This document shows positions 44,082 through 52,144 of a DNA stretch of 64,000 nucleotides, in pieces. This stretch comes from Aquihabitans sp. G128. Lineage in GTDB: Bacteria > Actinomycetota > Acidimicrobiia > Acidimicrobiales > Iamiaceae. Positions within the stretch are counted from its first letter, which is position 1. The number at the start of each line of letters is the position of its first letter. The notes beneath the pieces were generated by a model that saw only the letters and a list, made by a program, of their open reading frames with translations, had not been told where the DNA came from and ran no database searches. The translations under genes were made by a program, and so were the position numbers. The stretch spans positions 3,658,001 to 3,722,000 of the forward strand of contig NZ_CP077604.1 of the NCBI RefSeq assembly GCF_019048865.1. Direction: 5' to 3'.

Positions 44082-45974
44082 ATGTCCGACGTCCAGCCGA
44101 CGAAGATCAAGCACCGCCCGCTGCTCGACGGCACCCGTGGCGTGATGATGTGCGTGGTCCTCGGCTACCACCTCAAGGGCGTGACCAAGCTCCCCGGCGC
44201 CTGGGTCTCGATGGACTTCTTCTTCGTCCTCTCGGGCTACCTCATCACCACGCTGCTGGTGAAGGAGTACGAGCAGTCGGGTCGGCTGGACCTGCGCACG
44301 TTCTTCCGGCGGCGGGTGCGGCGGTTGGGCCCGGCCCTGCTGGCGGTGCTGGCCGTGGTGTTCGTGGTGGCGTGGGCCTTCGGCGGGCCGAAGGAGTTCC
44401 CCGGCCTGCGCGGCGACGGGCTGGCCACCCTCTTCTACGTGGCCAACTGGCACTTCATCTTCTCGGCCACGTCCTACTTCGACGCCGGCGACGGCTCGGT
44501 GCTGCGCCACGCCTGGTCGCTCGCCATCGAGGAGCAGTTCTACGTCATCTGGCCGCTGGTCTTCCTGGGGCTGGCCAAGCTCACCCGCTTCGACAAGCGC
44601 AAGATGCTGGTGGGCCTCGGCGTGTGCCTCGTGGCCTCGGCGCTGTGGATGCGCCACCTGGCCGGGGGCAGCGTCGACCTGTCCCGCGCCTACTACGGCA
44701 CCGACACCCGCGGCCAGGGCCTGATCGTCGGCTCGATGATGGCGCTGGTGCTCTGGAAGGACCGCTGGGACACGCCCCGTGCCCGCGAGGTGGCGGGCTG
44801 GCTGGGCACCGTCGCCCTCGCCGGGCTGGTGGCCATGATGCTGCTGTTCCACGACAACAGCCGGGCCGTCTACACCCGAGGCGGCTTCCTGCTCATCACC
44901 CTCACCGCCGCGGTGTTCATCTTCGGCTGCGCCCGGGCCGAGCGGGGCCCGCTGGCCTGGATCTTCGGCAACAAGGTCAGCCGCCACATGGGCTTCGTGT
45001 CCTACAGCTTCTACCTGTGGCACTACCCGGTGATCGTGCTGCTCTCGCCGCCCCGCCTGGACCTCACGCCGTGGCTGCTCGACTCCACCCGGGTGCTGGT
45101 GGCGCTGGGGCTGGCCGAGGCCACCTACTGGTTCCTCGAGAAGCCCATCCACCAGCAGCGGTGGCAGCTGCGACGCCAGGGCCCGGTGCTGGGCACCGCG
45201 TTCGCGGGTGCCCTCGCCCTGCTGCTCGTGGTCACCCTCACGCCGGCGCCCGAGCAGATCCCCACGAAGGCGGGGGAGAACGCCTCGGGCGCCACCACCG
45301 CCCAGGCCTCGGGCGACGTGCTGGTGATGGGCGACTCGCTGGCGTGGCTGCTCTCGGGCACCGCGCCGAAGGACTACCCGTACCAGGTGCAGGGGCTGTT
45401 CCAGGCCCACTGCGACATCATCGGCGACCGGATCTACACCGGCAGCACGGTCGACCAGGCGGTGGCCGACTGCCCCGAGTGGCCCACGCGGTGGGAGCAG
45501 GCCCTCGACGGCGGCAACCCGGCCATCGACGGCAAGCCCGACGCCATCGTGGTCAGCCTCGGGCTGCGCCAGCTCTTCGACGTCGACGAGGACGGCACCC
45601 GGGTCGTGGTGGGCACGCCGGCGTGGGAGCGCGAGTACCGGGCCGCCGTCGACCGGGCCGCCGGCATCATCCGGGCCCGCACCAAGGTCCCCGTCTTCTG
45701 GCTCGACGTCCCCTGCTACCAGTGGGAGGCCGCCGAGACCGACGGCGAGGAGCGCGACGCCACGCGCATCGCCACGGTCAACCGCGTGCTGAAGGACGAG
45801 CTGGCCTCCTTCGCCGACATCACCGTGCTGCCCTACGGCAAGCGGGTCTGCAGCGGCCCGGGCGGCACCGAGCCCGACCTCGGCCTCCGTCCGGACGGCG
45901 CCCACCTCACGCCCGAGGCCGCCGGCGACTTCTGGCACTGGCTGGAGCCCCAGATCCGGCGCGCCAGCGCCTGA
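44082..45974 (+). CDS. acyltransferase 3 (OafA/YrhL type) fused to an SGNH domain
   Basis: A 630-residue membrane protein that probably O-acetylates a surface polysaccharide. Residues about 8-400 form the ten-helix acyltransferase-3 domain: LLDGTRGVMMCVVLGYHLKG holds the catalytic His, then FFFVLSGYLITTLLV, FFRRRVRRLGPALL and WSLAIEEQFYVIWPL. Residues about 425-630 are an extracytoplasmic SGNH esterase-like domain: VLVMGDSLAW (Ser in GDS), IVVSLGLRQL and DGAHLTPEAAG (the DxxH pair). This two-domain form transfers acetyl across the membrane. ATG 44082 is preferred to an upstream in-frame ATG, which would add an Arg-rich non-family stretch. Confidence 0.92.
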   Translation: MSDVQPTKIKHRPLLDGTRGVMMCVVLGYHLKGVTKLPGAWVSMDFFFVLSGYLITTLLVKEYEQSGRLDLRTFFRRRVRRLGPALLAVLAVVFVVAWAFGGPKEFPGLRGDGLATLFYVANWHFIFSATSYFDAGDGSVLRHAWSLAIEEQFYVIWPLVFLGLAKLTRFDKRKMLVGLGVCLVASALWMRHLAGGSVDLSRAYYGTDTRGQGLIVGSMMALVLWKDRWDTPRAREVAGWLGTVALAGLVAMMLLFHDNSRAVYTRGGFLLITLTAAVFIFGCARAERGPLAWIFGNKVSRHMGFVSYSFYLWHYPVIVLLSPPRLDLTPWLLDSTRVLVALGLAEATYWFLEKPIHQQRWQLRRQGPVLGTAFAGALALLLVVTLTPAPEQIPTKAGENASGATTAQASGDVLVMGDSLAWLLSGTAPKDYPYQVQGLFQAHCDIIGDRIYTGSTVDQAVADCPEWPTRWEQALDGGNPAIDGKPDAIVVSLGLRQLFDVDEDGTRVVVGTPAWEREYRAAVDRAAGIIRARTKVPVFWLDVPCYQWEAAETDGEERDATRIATVNRVLKDELASFADITVLPYGKRVCSGPGGTEPDLGLRPDGAHLTPEAAGDFWHWLEPQIRRASA

Positions 45975-45976
45975 GC

Positions 45977-46033
45977 CACCTCGCCCGGACGGGGCGCGCC
46001 GAACGGCGCGTTGCCACGCGGTGGCACGAGGTG
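45977..46033. other. 57-nt nested hairpin (cloverleaf-like) structure
   Basis: A perfect 7-bp outer stem (CACCTCG / CGAGGTG) encloses three hairpins in a row: CCC-GGAC-GGG, CGCGCC-GAAC-GGCGCG and TGCCAC-GCG-GTGGCA, with almost no unpaired bases between them. It starts 2 nt after the acyltransferase stop and ends 76 nt before the protease ATG. There is no T-run, so it is not a classical terminator. A structured 5' leader of the protease mRNA or a 3' stabilising structure are both possible. Confidence 0.5.
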
Positions 46034-46109
46034 TGAAGCTCCTGGCCCTTCGTCGCCCCCGATCGGCGGGCACGGCCGGACCCGGCCGGGCGACCAGCAC
46101 CGAGGAACC

Positions 46110-48956
46110 ATGCGCGCACCACTCCGCACCCCCCGCTCCCGTCGAGCGGCCATCGCCACCCTGCTCGTCACCGGCCTGGCCCTGACCTCCACGTGGGCCC
46201 CGGCCTCGGCGGCTCCCGCCCAGGACGCGCCCGCCCCGTCGGCCGAGGCCAAGCCGACCGGCGTGCTGTCGACCCGGCTCGACGCCCTGGCCGCCTCCGC
46301 CGGCCAGCGGCGGTCGTCGGCCGACGCCAGCGCCTCGGTGGGCCTCCCGGCCAGCGGGCCGGGCAGCCTCCTGCGGCACGACGGCAAGCTCTACGTCGAC
46401 GTGGTCGCCACCGACGCCTCGGCCATCGCCGCCGCCGCCGGGCTGCCCGGCGCCGAGCTGGTCGCCACCCTGCCCGACGGCGTGAACGCCACCGTCGCCC
46501 TGCCCGCTTCCTCCCTCGCTGGCCTCGGCGGCATCGCCGGCCTCCGCTCGGCCACCGAGCTGCTGGCGCCGAAGGTGCACCGCAGCGCCGCCCCCGCACC
46601 GGCCGCCGGCGCCGCTCGGGCGGCCGCCACCTGCCCCACGGGCGTGCGCTCCCAGGGGGACACCCAGCTGAAGGCCGCCCTCGCCCGCTCGACCTACGCG
46701 GTCGACGGCACCGGGATCACCGTCGGGGTGATCTCCGACTCCTTCCGGGCCGCGCCCCGCGAGGCCACCGCCGACGTCGCCTCGGGCGACCTGCCCGGCG
46801 CCGGCAACCCGTGCGGCCACACCACGCCCGTGCAGGTCCTCGCCGATGACACCGCCGGCTCCGACGAAGGCCGGGCCATGGCCCAGATCGTCCACGACCT
46901 CGCTCCCGGCGCCAAGCTCCTGTTCGCCACGGCCGACCGCGGCGACATCGACTTCGCCAACCAGATCCGGGCCCTGCGCGACGCCGGCGCCGACGTGATC
47001 GTCGACGACATCGCCTACTTCAACGAGCCGATCTACCAGGACGGTCCGATCTCGGTGGCCATCCACGAGGTCGGCGCCGACGGCGTGGCCTACTACTCCG
47101 CGGCGGGCAACGCCGAGTACGAGGTGGGCGGCCGCTCGGTGGGCTCCTACGAGGCCCAGGCCTTCCGCCCGACGGCGTGCCCCGCGGCCATCACCAACAG
47201 CACCTGCCACGACTTCGACCCGGGTGCCGGGGTCACGGCCTACGACAGCCTCACCCTGGCCGGGGGCACCGACCTGATCATCAACATGGGCTGGAACGAG
47301 CCCATCAGCGGCGTGGGCACCGACTACGACATCGTCCTGGTCGACCCCGCCACCGGCAAGGCGGTGGCCGGCGGCGGCGACGCCAACCTCTCCTCGGGCC
47401 AGCCGGTCGAGTACTTCGGCTTCACCAACCCCAGCAGCAGCGCCAAGACCTACCGGCTCTACGTGGCCCGCTACGCCGACCCCGACGGGCCGGCGGCCAC
47501 CGGCACGCCCCGCTTCAAGTTCATCCTCCAGAGCGGGTCGCTGACCGCCGTGGGCTTCGGCACCGACGCCGGCGGCGACGTGTTCGGGCCGACCGTGTAC
47601 GGCCACAGCGCCACCACCGCCATGCAGTCGGTGGCCGCGGTGCCCGCCGGCGCCGGCACCGCCGTGGAGGACTTCTCCTCCCACGGTCCCGCCACGTACT
47701 GCTGGGCCCCGGCGACCGGGTCGGCCCCGGCCGCCGCCCTGCCGTCCTGCACCACCCGCACGGTCGACCTCGCGGCCACCGACGGCGTGAGCACCACGCT
47801 GCCGGGCGACTCCGGCCTGAACCCGTTCTACGGCACGTCCGCCGCCGCGCCCCACGCCGCCGCCGTCGCCGCGCTCATGCTCCAGCGCCGGCCGTGCCGC
47901 ACGCCCGCCGAGCTCTACGCCGCGCAGCAGGCCACCGGCCGCCACCTGAGCGGCGAAACCCAGGACTCCGAGGGAGCCGGCCTCGTCGACGCCGCCGGCG
48001 CGGTCGGGTCGCTGGCCTCCTGCGCCACCACCCCCAGCCACCCCGGCACGCCGACCGTGTCGAGCGCCGGCGCGGCCAAGGTGACCATCGCCTGGAAGGC
48101 GCCCGCCACCCTGGGGGGCGGCACGCTCAGCGGCTACACGGTCGAGGTCACGAACCAGGCCGGCACGGTCCTGTCGACCACCACGGGCTCCACGGCCACC
48201 AGCCGCACCATCACCGGCCTGCCCGCCGGCGGCGCATTCCGGTTCCGGGTCCGTGCCGAGGTCGGGACCAGCTCGGCGTGGTCGCCCCGCTCGGCGGTGG
48301 CCGTCCCGCCGTTCGCGCCGATCGACCAGTTCACCCTGCGCCAGTTCGTCGACTTCGCCGGCCGGTTCCCCACCGCCCAGGAGCTGCAGGACGGCAAGCG
48401 GGCCATCACCGCCAACCTGGCCTCGCCGGGCGCGCGGGTGGCCAAGGCCTCGGGGTTCTCCACGTGGGGGCCGGCGCTCGACCCGGTCAGCCGCATGGCC
48501 TACGCCGCGTTCAAGAAGGCCCCGGAGGCCAGCACGCTGGCGTACTGGCTGCCCAAGCGCCGCGCCGGCACCACCGTCGCGGCCATGGCCGAGTCGTTCG
48601 TGACCTCGGACCGGTTCAAGAAGGGCTGGGGCCCGCTCACCAACCGCCAGTTCGTGCAGCGGATCTACCTCAACGTGCTCGGCCACGACGGCCCGGCCGC
48701 CAGCATCGACAGCTACACGACCAAGTTGGACGAGAAGCAGACCACGCGTGGCGCGATCCTGGCGACGTTGTCCGAGGGCGCCGCCCACGTCGCCCGCCGC
48801 AAGGGCGAGGTGGCCACGGTCGACCTCTTCTACGGCATGCTCGTGCGGGTGCCCACCGCCGCGGAGCTCACCCAGTGGTCCGCCACCACCGCCTCGGACC
48901 GGGTGCCGCTGGCCAACCGGCTGCTGATCTCCCCGGCCTACGACGCCCGGACCTGA
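46110..48956 (+). CDS. secreted subtilase-fold protease with a D-E-S triad, FnIII and DUF4214-like domains
   Basis: A 948-residue secreted protein. Signal peptide: RRAAIATLLVTGLALTSTW with a likely cut near ASA-AP (about residue 34). The catalytic domain (about 190-640) has D210 in GVISDSF and S577 in GTSAAAPHAAAV. Where subtilisins have the HGT histidine, this one has E253 in SDEGRAMAQIVHDLAPGA, so the triad appears to be Asp-Glu-Ser, as in sedolisins. A fibronectin type III domain (about 645-735) and a C-terminal DUF4214-like region (about 740-948, with repeated TNRQFVQRIYLNVLGHDG-type units) follow and may bind the cell surface. GAGGA stands 4 nt before the ATG. The substrate is unknown. 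Confidence 0.88.
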   Translation: MRAPLRTPRSRRAAIATLLVTGLALTSTWAPASAAPAQDAPAPSAEAKPTGVLSTRLDALAASAGQRRSSADASASVGLPASGPGSLLRHDGKLYVDVVATDASAIAAAAGLPGAELVATLPDGVNATVALPASSLAGLGGIAGLRSATELLAPKVHRSAAPAPAAGAARAAATCPTGVRSQGDTQLKAALARSTYAVDGTGITVGVISDSFRAAPREATADVASGDLPGAGNPCGHTTPVQVLADDTAGSDEGRAMAQIVHDLAPGAKLLFATADRGDIDFANQIRALRDAGADVIVDDIAYFNEPIYQDGPISVAIHEVGADGVAYYSAAGNAEYEVGGRSVGSYEAQAFRPTACPAAITNSTCHDFDPGAGVTAYDSLTLAGGTDLIINMGWNEPISGVGTDYDIVLVDPATGKAVAGGGDANLSSGQPVEYFGFTNPSSSAKTYRLYVARYADPDGPAATGTPRFKFILQSGSLTAVGFGTDAGGDVFGPTVYGHSATTAMQSVAAVPAGAGTAVEDFSSHGPATYCWAPATGSAPAAALPSCTTRTVDLAATDGVSTTLPGDSGLNPFYGTSAAAPHAAAVAALMLQRRPCRTPAELYAAQQATGRHLSGETQDSEGAGLVDAAGAVGSLASCATTPSHPGTPTVSSAGAAKVTIAWKAPATLGGGTLSGYTVEVTNQAGTVLSTTTGSTATSRTITGLPAGGAFRFRVRAEVGTSSAWSPRSAVAVPPFAPIDQFTLRQFVDFAGRFPTAQELQDGKRAITANLASPGARVAKASGFSTWGPALDPVSRMAYAAFKKAPEASTLAYWLPKRRAGTTVAAMAESFVTSDRFKKGWGPLTNRQFVQRIYLNVLGHDGPAASIDSYTTKLDEKQTTRGAILATLSEGAAHVARRKGEVATVDLFYGMLVRVPTAAELTQWSATTASDRVPLANRLLISPAYDART

Positions 48957-48972
48957 GCGGAGAGGCCGGGCC

Positions 48973-50415
48973 TCAGGCCGAGGGCCTGGGGGCGAGCTCG
49001 TAGAGGAACTGGTAGGCGAAGAGCTGGGGGCGCAGGGCGACCGCGCCGCGGTCGATCCGGCCGGCGAGCTGGCGCAGGCCGCCAGGCGCGGCCTCGGCCG
49101 ACGCCCCCCGCTCGACCACGCCGAGGGGCAAGCCGATGGACTCCGCCCGGGAGATGGTCCACCCGGCGCCGTCCACCAGGCGGGCGAAGCTGCGCTTGGT
49201 GAAGAAGCGGAGGTGGCCGGCGTCGAGGATGCCGCGCGCGTCGTAGTCGAAGCGCCCGAGCGCCACGCGGGTGCGCGGGTACCAGTGGCCGAAGTTGGGG
49301 ATCGACGTGATGAGCCGCCCGCCGGGCCGCAGGCGGGCCTTGATGGCGTCCAGCACGGCGGCGGGGTCGCGGACGTGCTCGAGCACGTCGGCGGCCAGCA
49401 CGACGTCGAAGCCGTCGCCCACCGCCTCCGGGATGCCCTGCTCGAGGTCGGCCTCGTAGAAGTCGGTGAGGCGCTCGCGCACGCCCTTGTGCTCCACCAG
49501 GTCGACGCCGACGACCTCGTGGCCCTGGGCGACGAGCCGGGCGCCGACCGAGCCGTCGGAGCAGCCGAGGTCGAGGACGCGCGACGGCGAGCGCAGGGCC
49601 AGCCAGGCCTCCACGCGCCCGTGGGAGGTGTCGGCGTCGTCCTTGAGCTCGTAGGAGTCCGAGGCGAAGGCCAGCTCGCCGGTGCCGAAGCCCATCTTGT
49701 GGGCCCGGTAGCGGGCGACGTCGCGCGCCACGTCCTTGGCGTACTTGATGCCGTCGACGTAGCAGATCTCGTCCCCGTAGTAGGTGGGGATGGGGATCTC
49801 GGCGATCCGCTGCTGCGCCTCGTGGAGCTGGATGATGATCTGGGTGTCGAAGTTGAAGCCGTCGTCGTTGCCCTCGAAGGGGATCTGGGCGAGCGCCTTG
49901 ACGTCGTAGGCCCGGTAGCCGGAGTGCCACTCCGAGAGGCCGGTGCCCACCACCTTGTTCTGCACCGTGGTGAGGATGCGGTTGCCGACGTACTTGTAGG
50001 CCGGCATGCCGCCCTTGCGGGCCTCCCCGGCCTGCATCATGCGGGACCCGAAGACGGCCTCGGCCTCGCCCCGCTCGATGGGCGCCACCATCTGGTCGAG
50101 GATCTCCGGGGCGTACTGGCCGTCGCCGTGCAGGAGCACCGCGATGTCCCACCCGCGGTCGATGGCGTGGCGGTAGCCCCACTTCTGGTTGCCGCCGTAG
50201 CCCAGGTTCTTCGGGTGGCGGACGAGCGTGATCGGCAGGTCCTTGGTGACCGACTGGTAGCCGAGGCCCACGAGGTAGGTGGAGTCCTGGCTGTGGTCGT
50301 CGCCCACGAGGACCTCGTGGATGCGGCCCCGGAACTCCTGGGGGATCCGATCGAGCGTCTGGGCCAGGGTGGTCGCGGCGTTGTACGCCACCACCAGCAC
50401 ACCGATCTTCTTCAT
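48973..50415 (-). CDS. fusion of GT2 glycosyltransferase and SAM methyltransferase
   Basis: A 480-residue cytoplasmic protein. Residues 1-235 are a GT-A family 2 glycosyltransferase: VLVVAYNAATTL, VLVGDDHSQDST (nucleotide-binding DDxS), LLHGDGQYAPE (metal-binding DGQ), and WHSGYRAYDVKAL. Residues about 275-425 are a class I methyltransferase: VLDLGCSDGSVGARL, DVVLAADVLEHVRDPAAVL, SIPNFGHWYPR. The GT2 half is of the dolichyl-phosphate-mannose/undecaprenyl-phosphate-sugar synthase style but has no membrane helix. It could make lipid-linked sugars for the GT-C-like proteins at 36-40 kb; that is inference. It lies 16 bp from the convergent protease and is divergent from nuo set 2. Confidence 0.88.
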   Translation of the reverse strand: MKKIGVLVVAYNAATTLAQTLDRIPQEFRGRIHEVLVGDDHSQDSTYLVGLGYQSVTKDLPITLVRHPKNLGYGGNQKWGYRHAIDRGWDIAVLLHGDGQYAPEILDQMVAPIERGEAEAVFGSRMMQAGEARKGGMPAYKYVGNRILTTVQNKVVGTGLSEWHSGYRAYDVKALAQIPFEGNDDGFNFDTQIIIQLHEAQQRIAEIPIPTYYGDEICYVDGIKYAKDVARDVARYRAHKMGFGTGELAFASDSYELKDDADTSHGRVEAWLALRSPSRVLDLGCSDGSVGARLVAQGHEVVGVDLVEHKGVRERLTDFYEADLEQGIPEAVGDGFDVVLAADVLEHVRDPAAVLDAIKARLRPGGRLITSIPNFGHWYPRTRVALGRFDYDARGILDAGHLRFFTKRSFARLVDGAGWTISRAESIGLPLGVVERGASAEAAPGGLRQLAGRIDRGAVALRPQLFAYQFLYELAPRPSA

Positions 50416-50512
50416 GGGCGGAGGCTAGCGAACAAGCGGTCAAATCGGCCTTAGCGGACAGCACCGACGGGCCCGCTCCCGCGCTCCTTTGGCCCCTCGT
50501 GAGCCGTCTCAC

Positions 50513-50518
50513 TAAGGT
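50513..50518 (+). promoter_or_regulatory. -10 element (TAAGGT) for leaderless nuoA set 2
   Basis: TAAGGT fits TANNNT and lies 8 nt before GTG 50527, so transcription should start at or next to the nuoA start codon. It gives set 2 its own promoter, separate from the bc/nuo set 1 operon. Confidence 0.5.
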
Positions 50519-50526
50519 TCGACGCC

Positions 50527-50892
50527 GTGTCCGAGTTCCTCCGCGACTACCTCACCGTCGCCATCTTCTCCGCGGTCACCATCGGGCTGCTGGGCGGCGT
50601 CCTGTCGCTCGGCAAGCTGGTCCGTCCGGTCCGTCCCCAGGGCGCCAAGTACCTCACCTACGAGAGCGGCGTCGACCCCGTGGGCGACAGCTGGGACCAG
50701 AGCCCCATCCGGTACTACGTCTTCGCCCTGCTCTTCGTCCTGTTCGACGTCGAAGCGGTCTTCATCTTCCCGTGGGCCACCCGTCTCGAGGCCTACGGCA
50801 CCTTCGGCGCCGTCGAGATGATCGTCTTCATCGTGCTCCTCTCCCTCGGGCTGCTCTACGCCTGGCGAAAGAAGGTCCTGCAGTGGATCTGA
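50527..50892 (+). CDS. nuoA: complex I subunit A, set 2
   Basis: A 121-residue three-helix protein, the normal size. The family loop reads KYLTYESGVDPVGDSWDQSPIRYYVFALLFVLFDVEAVF; the Cys of set 1 (YECGI) is Ser here (YESGV). Sequence identity with set 1 NuoA is low, so the sets are not recent duplicates. Confidence 0.94.
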   Translation: MSEFLRDYLTVAIFSAVTIGLLGGVLSLGKLVRPVRPQGAKYLTYESGVDPVGDSWDQSPIRYYVFALLFVLFDVEAVFIFPWATRLEAYGTFGAVEMIVFIVLLSLGLLYAWRKKVLQWI

Positions 50893-50943
50893 CGGGTCGG
50901 AACCCCCGCCAAGAACTCGCACTCGTGAACGGAAGCAACTGAC

Positions 50944-51444
50944 ATGGGACTGGTGGAGAGCGGCAAGCTCCCCAAGCCCCTGACGTCGCTGCTGAACACG
51001 TCGCGCAAGTACTCGCTCTGGATCTTCCAGTGGGGCCTCGCGTGCTGCGCCATCGAGATGGGCGCCGCCCTCGGCTCGCCCCGCTACGACGTCATGCGCC
51101 TCGGGGTCATCCCGCTGCCGGCCAGCCCGCGCCAGGCCGACCTCGTCTGCATCTCCGGCACCGTGACCGACAAGATGGTCCCGGCCATCCGCCGGCTCTA
51201 CGAGCAGATGCCGGACCCGAAGTACGTGATCTCCATGGGCTCCTGCGCCAACTGCGGCGGTCCGTACTGGGACAGCTACTCCGTCACCAAGGGCGTCGAC
51301 CAGGTCATCCCGGTCGACGTCTACGTGCCGGGCTGCCCGCCGCGTCCCGAGGCCCTGCTCGAGGGCATCGTGCTGCTGCAGGAGCGCATCGGCAAGGAAG
51401 ACATGGCCGAGCGCTGGAAGGGTGACCCGATCCATGTCACCTGA
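50944..51444 (+). CDS. nuoB: complex I subunit B, set 2
   Basis: A 166-residue protein with all four N2 ligands: [23 protein letters not shown] and [15 protein letters not shown]. The SCANCGG loop has an additional Cys compared with the usual SCAN(S/G)GG. It lacks the C-terminal extension of set 1. It starts 51 bp after nuoA. Confidence 0.95.
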   Translation: MGLVESGKLPKPLTSLLNTSRKYSLWIFQWGLACCAIEMGAALGSPRYDVMRLGVIPLPASPRQADLVCISGTVTDKMVPAIRRLYEQMPDPKYVISMGSCANCGGPYWDSYSVTKGVDQVIPVDVYVPGCPPRPEALLEGIVLLQERIGKEDMAERWKGDPIHVT

Positions 51445-52144
51445 CACCGAGGTCGAAGCCGCCGACGCCGCGTCGGAGGCCGTCGAGCCCGCCGGCCCGG
51501 TCGACGAGGCCCGCCAGGCCGTGGTGGCCGAGTTCACCGAGGAGCTCGGCGACGCCGTCGTCGGCTCCTTCGTGCGCCCCGGCGACGACATCTGGATCCG
51601 CGTCACCCGCGAGGCCTGGCGCACCGCCGGCTTCGTGCTGCGCGACAAGGCCGGCTTCCGGGCCTTCGAGTTCCTCTCCGTCATCGACTGGCTGCCCAGC
51701 CCGTTCGGCAAGAACGAGGACTCGCCCACCGACGCCCCGCCCACGCCATCGTCGGAGATCGTCACGGGCTACGCCGGCGGCGACACCCGCTTCCAGGTCT
51801 TCGCCCGGGCCCACTCGCTCACCCGCAAGCTCGGCGTGACCCTGAAGGTCGACCTCCCGGACGACGACCTGTCCATCGACACCTGGCTGCCCGTCTACGC
51901 CGGCGTCAACTGGCACGAGCGCGAGGCCCACGAGATGTTCGGGATCGGCTTCACCGGCCACCCGCACCTCGCCCACCTCTACCTCCCCGGCGAGTTCGAG
52001 GGGTTCCCCCTCCGCAAGACGTTCCCGCTGCTGGCCCGCCACGTGAAGCCGTGGCCCGGCATCGTCGACGTCGAGCCCATGCCCGCCGAGGCCGACGGCG
52101 ACGCCGAGGCCGAAGCCACCCCCGACGCGGAGGCCGCCGAATGA
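51434..52144 (+). CDS. nuoC: complex I subunit C, set 2
   Basis: A 236-residue protein with the family block [36 protein letters not shown]. The N-terminal 20 and C-terminal 25 residues are acidic, low-complexity extensions. ATG 51434 overlaps nuoB by 11 bp; a GTG at 51422 would add four residues. NuoD follows with an ATGA overlap. Confidence 0.93.
   Translation: MSPDTEVEAADAASEAVEPAGPVDEARQAVVAEFTEELGDAVVGSFVRPGDDIWIRVTREAWRTAGFVLRDKAGFRAFEFLSVIDWLPSPFGKNEDSPTDAPPTPSSEIVTGYAGGDTRFQVFARAHSLTRKLGVTLKVDLPDDDLSIDTWLPVYAGVNWHEREAHEMFGIGFTGHPHLAHLYLPGEFEGFPLRKTFPLLARHVKPWPGIVDVEPMPAEADGDAEAEATPDAEAAE

Noticed and set aside
43674-48788. A 1704-codon open frame on the minus strand across the acyltransferase and protease genes
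   Set aside because: It is the antisense shadow of two real genes in GC-rich DNA. The translation is low-complexity Gly/Arg/Val sequence with no family match; only its last 91 codons (the YLDAGT gene) are real.
50513-50526. A Shine-Dalgarno for nuoA set 2
   Set aside because: The short stretch AAGG belongs to the -10 box TAAGGT, and the spacing suits a leaderless start better.
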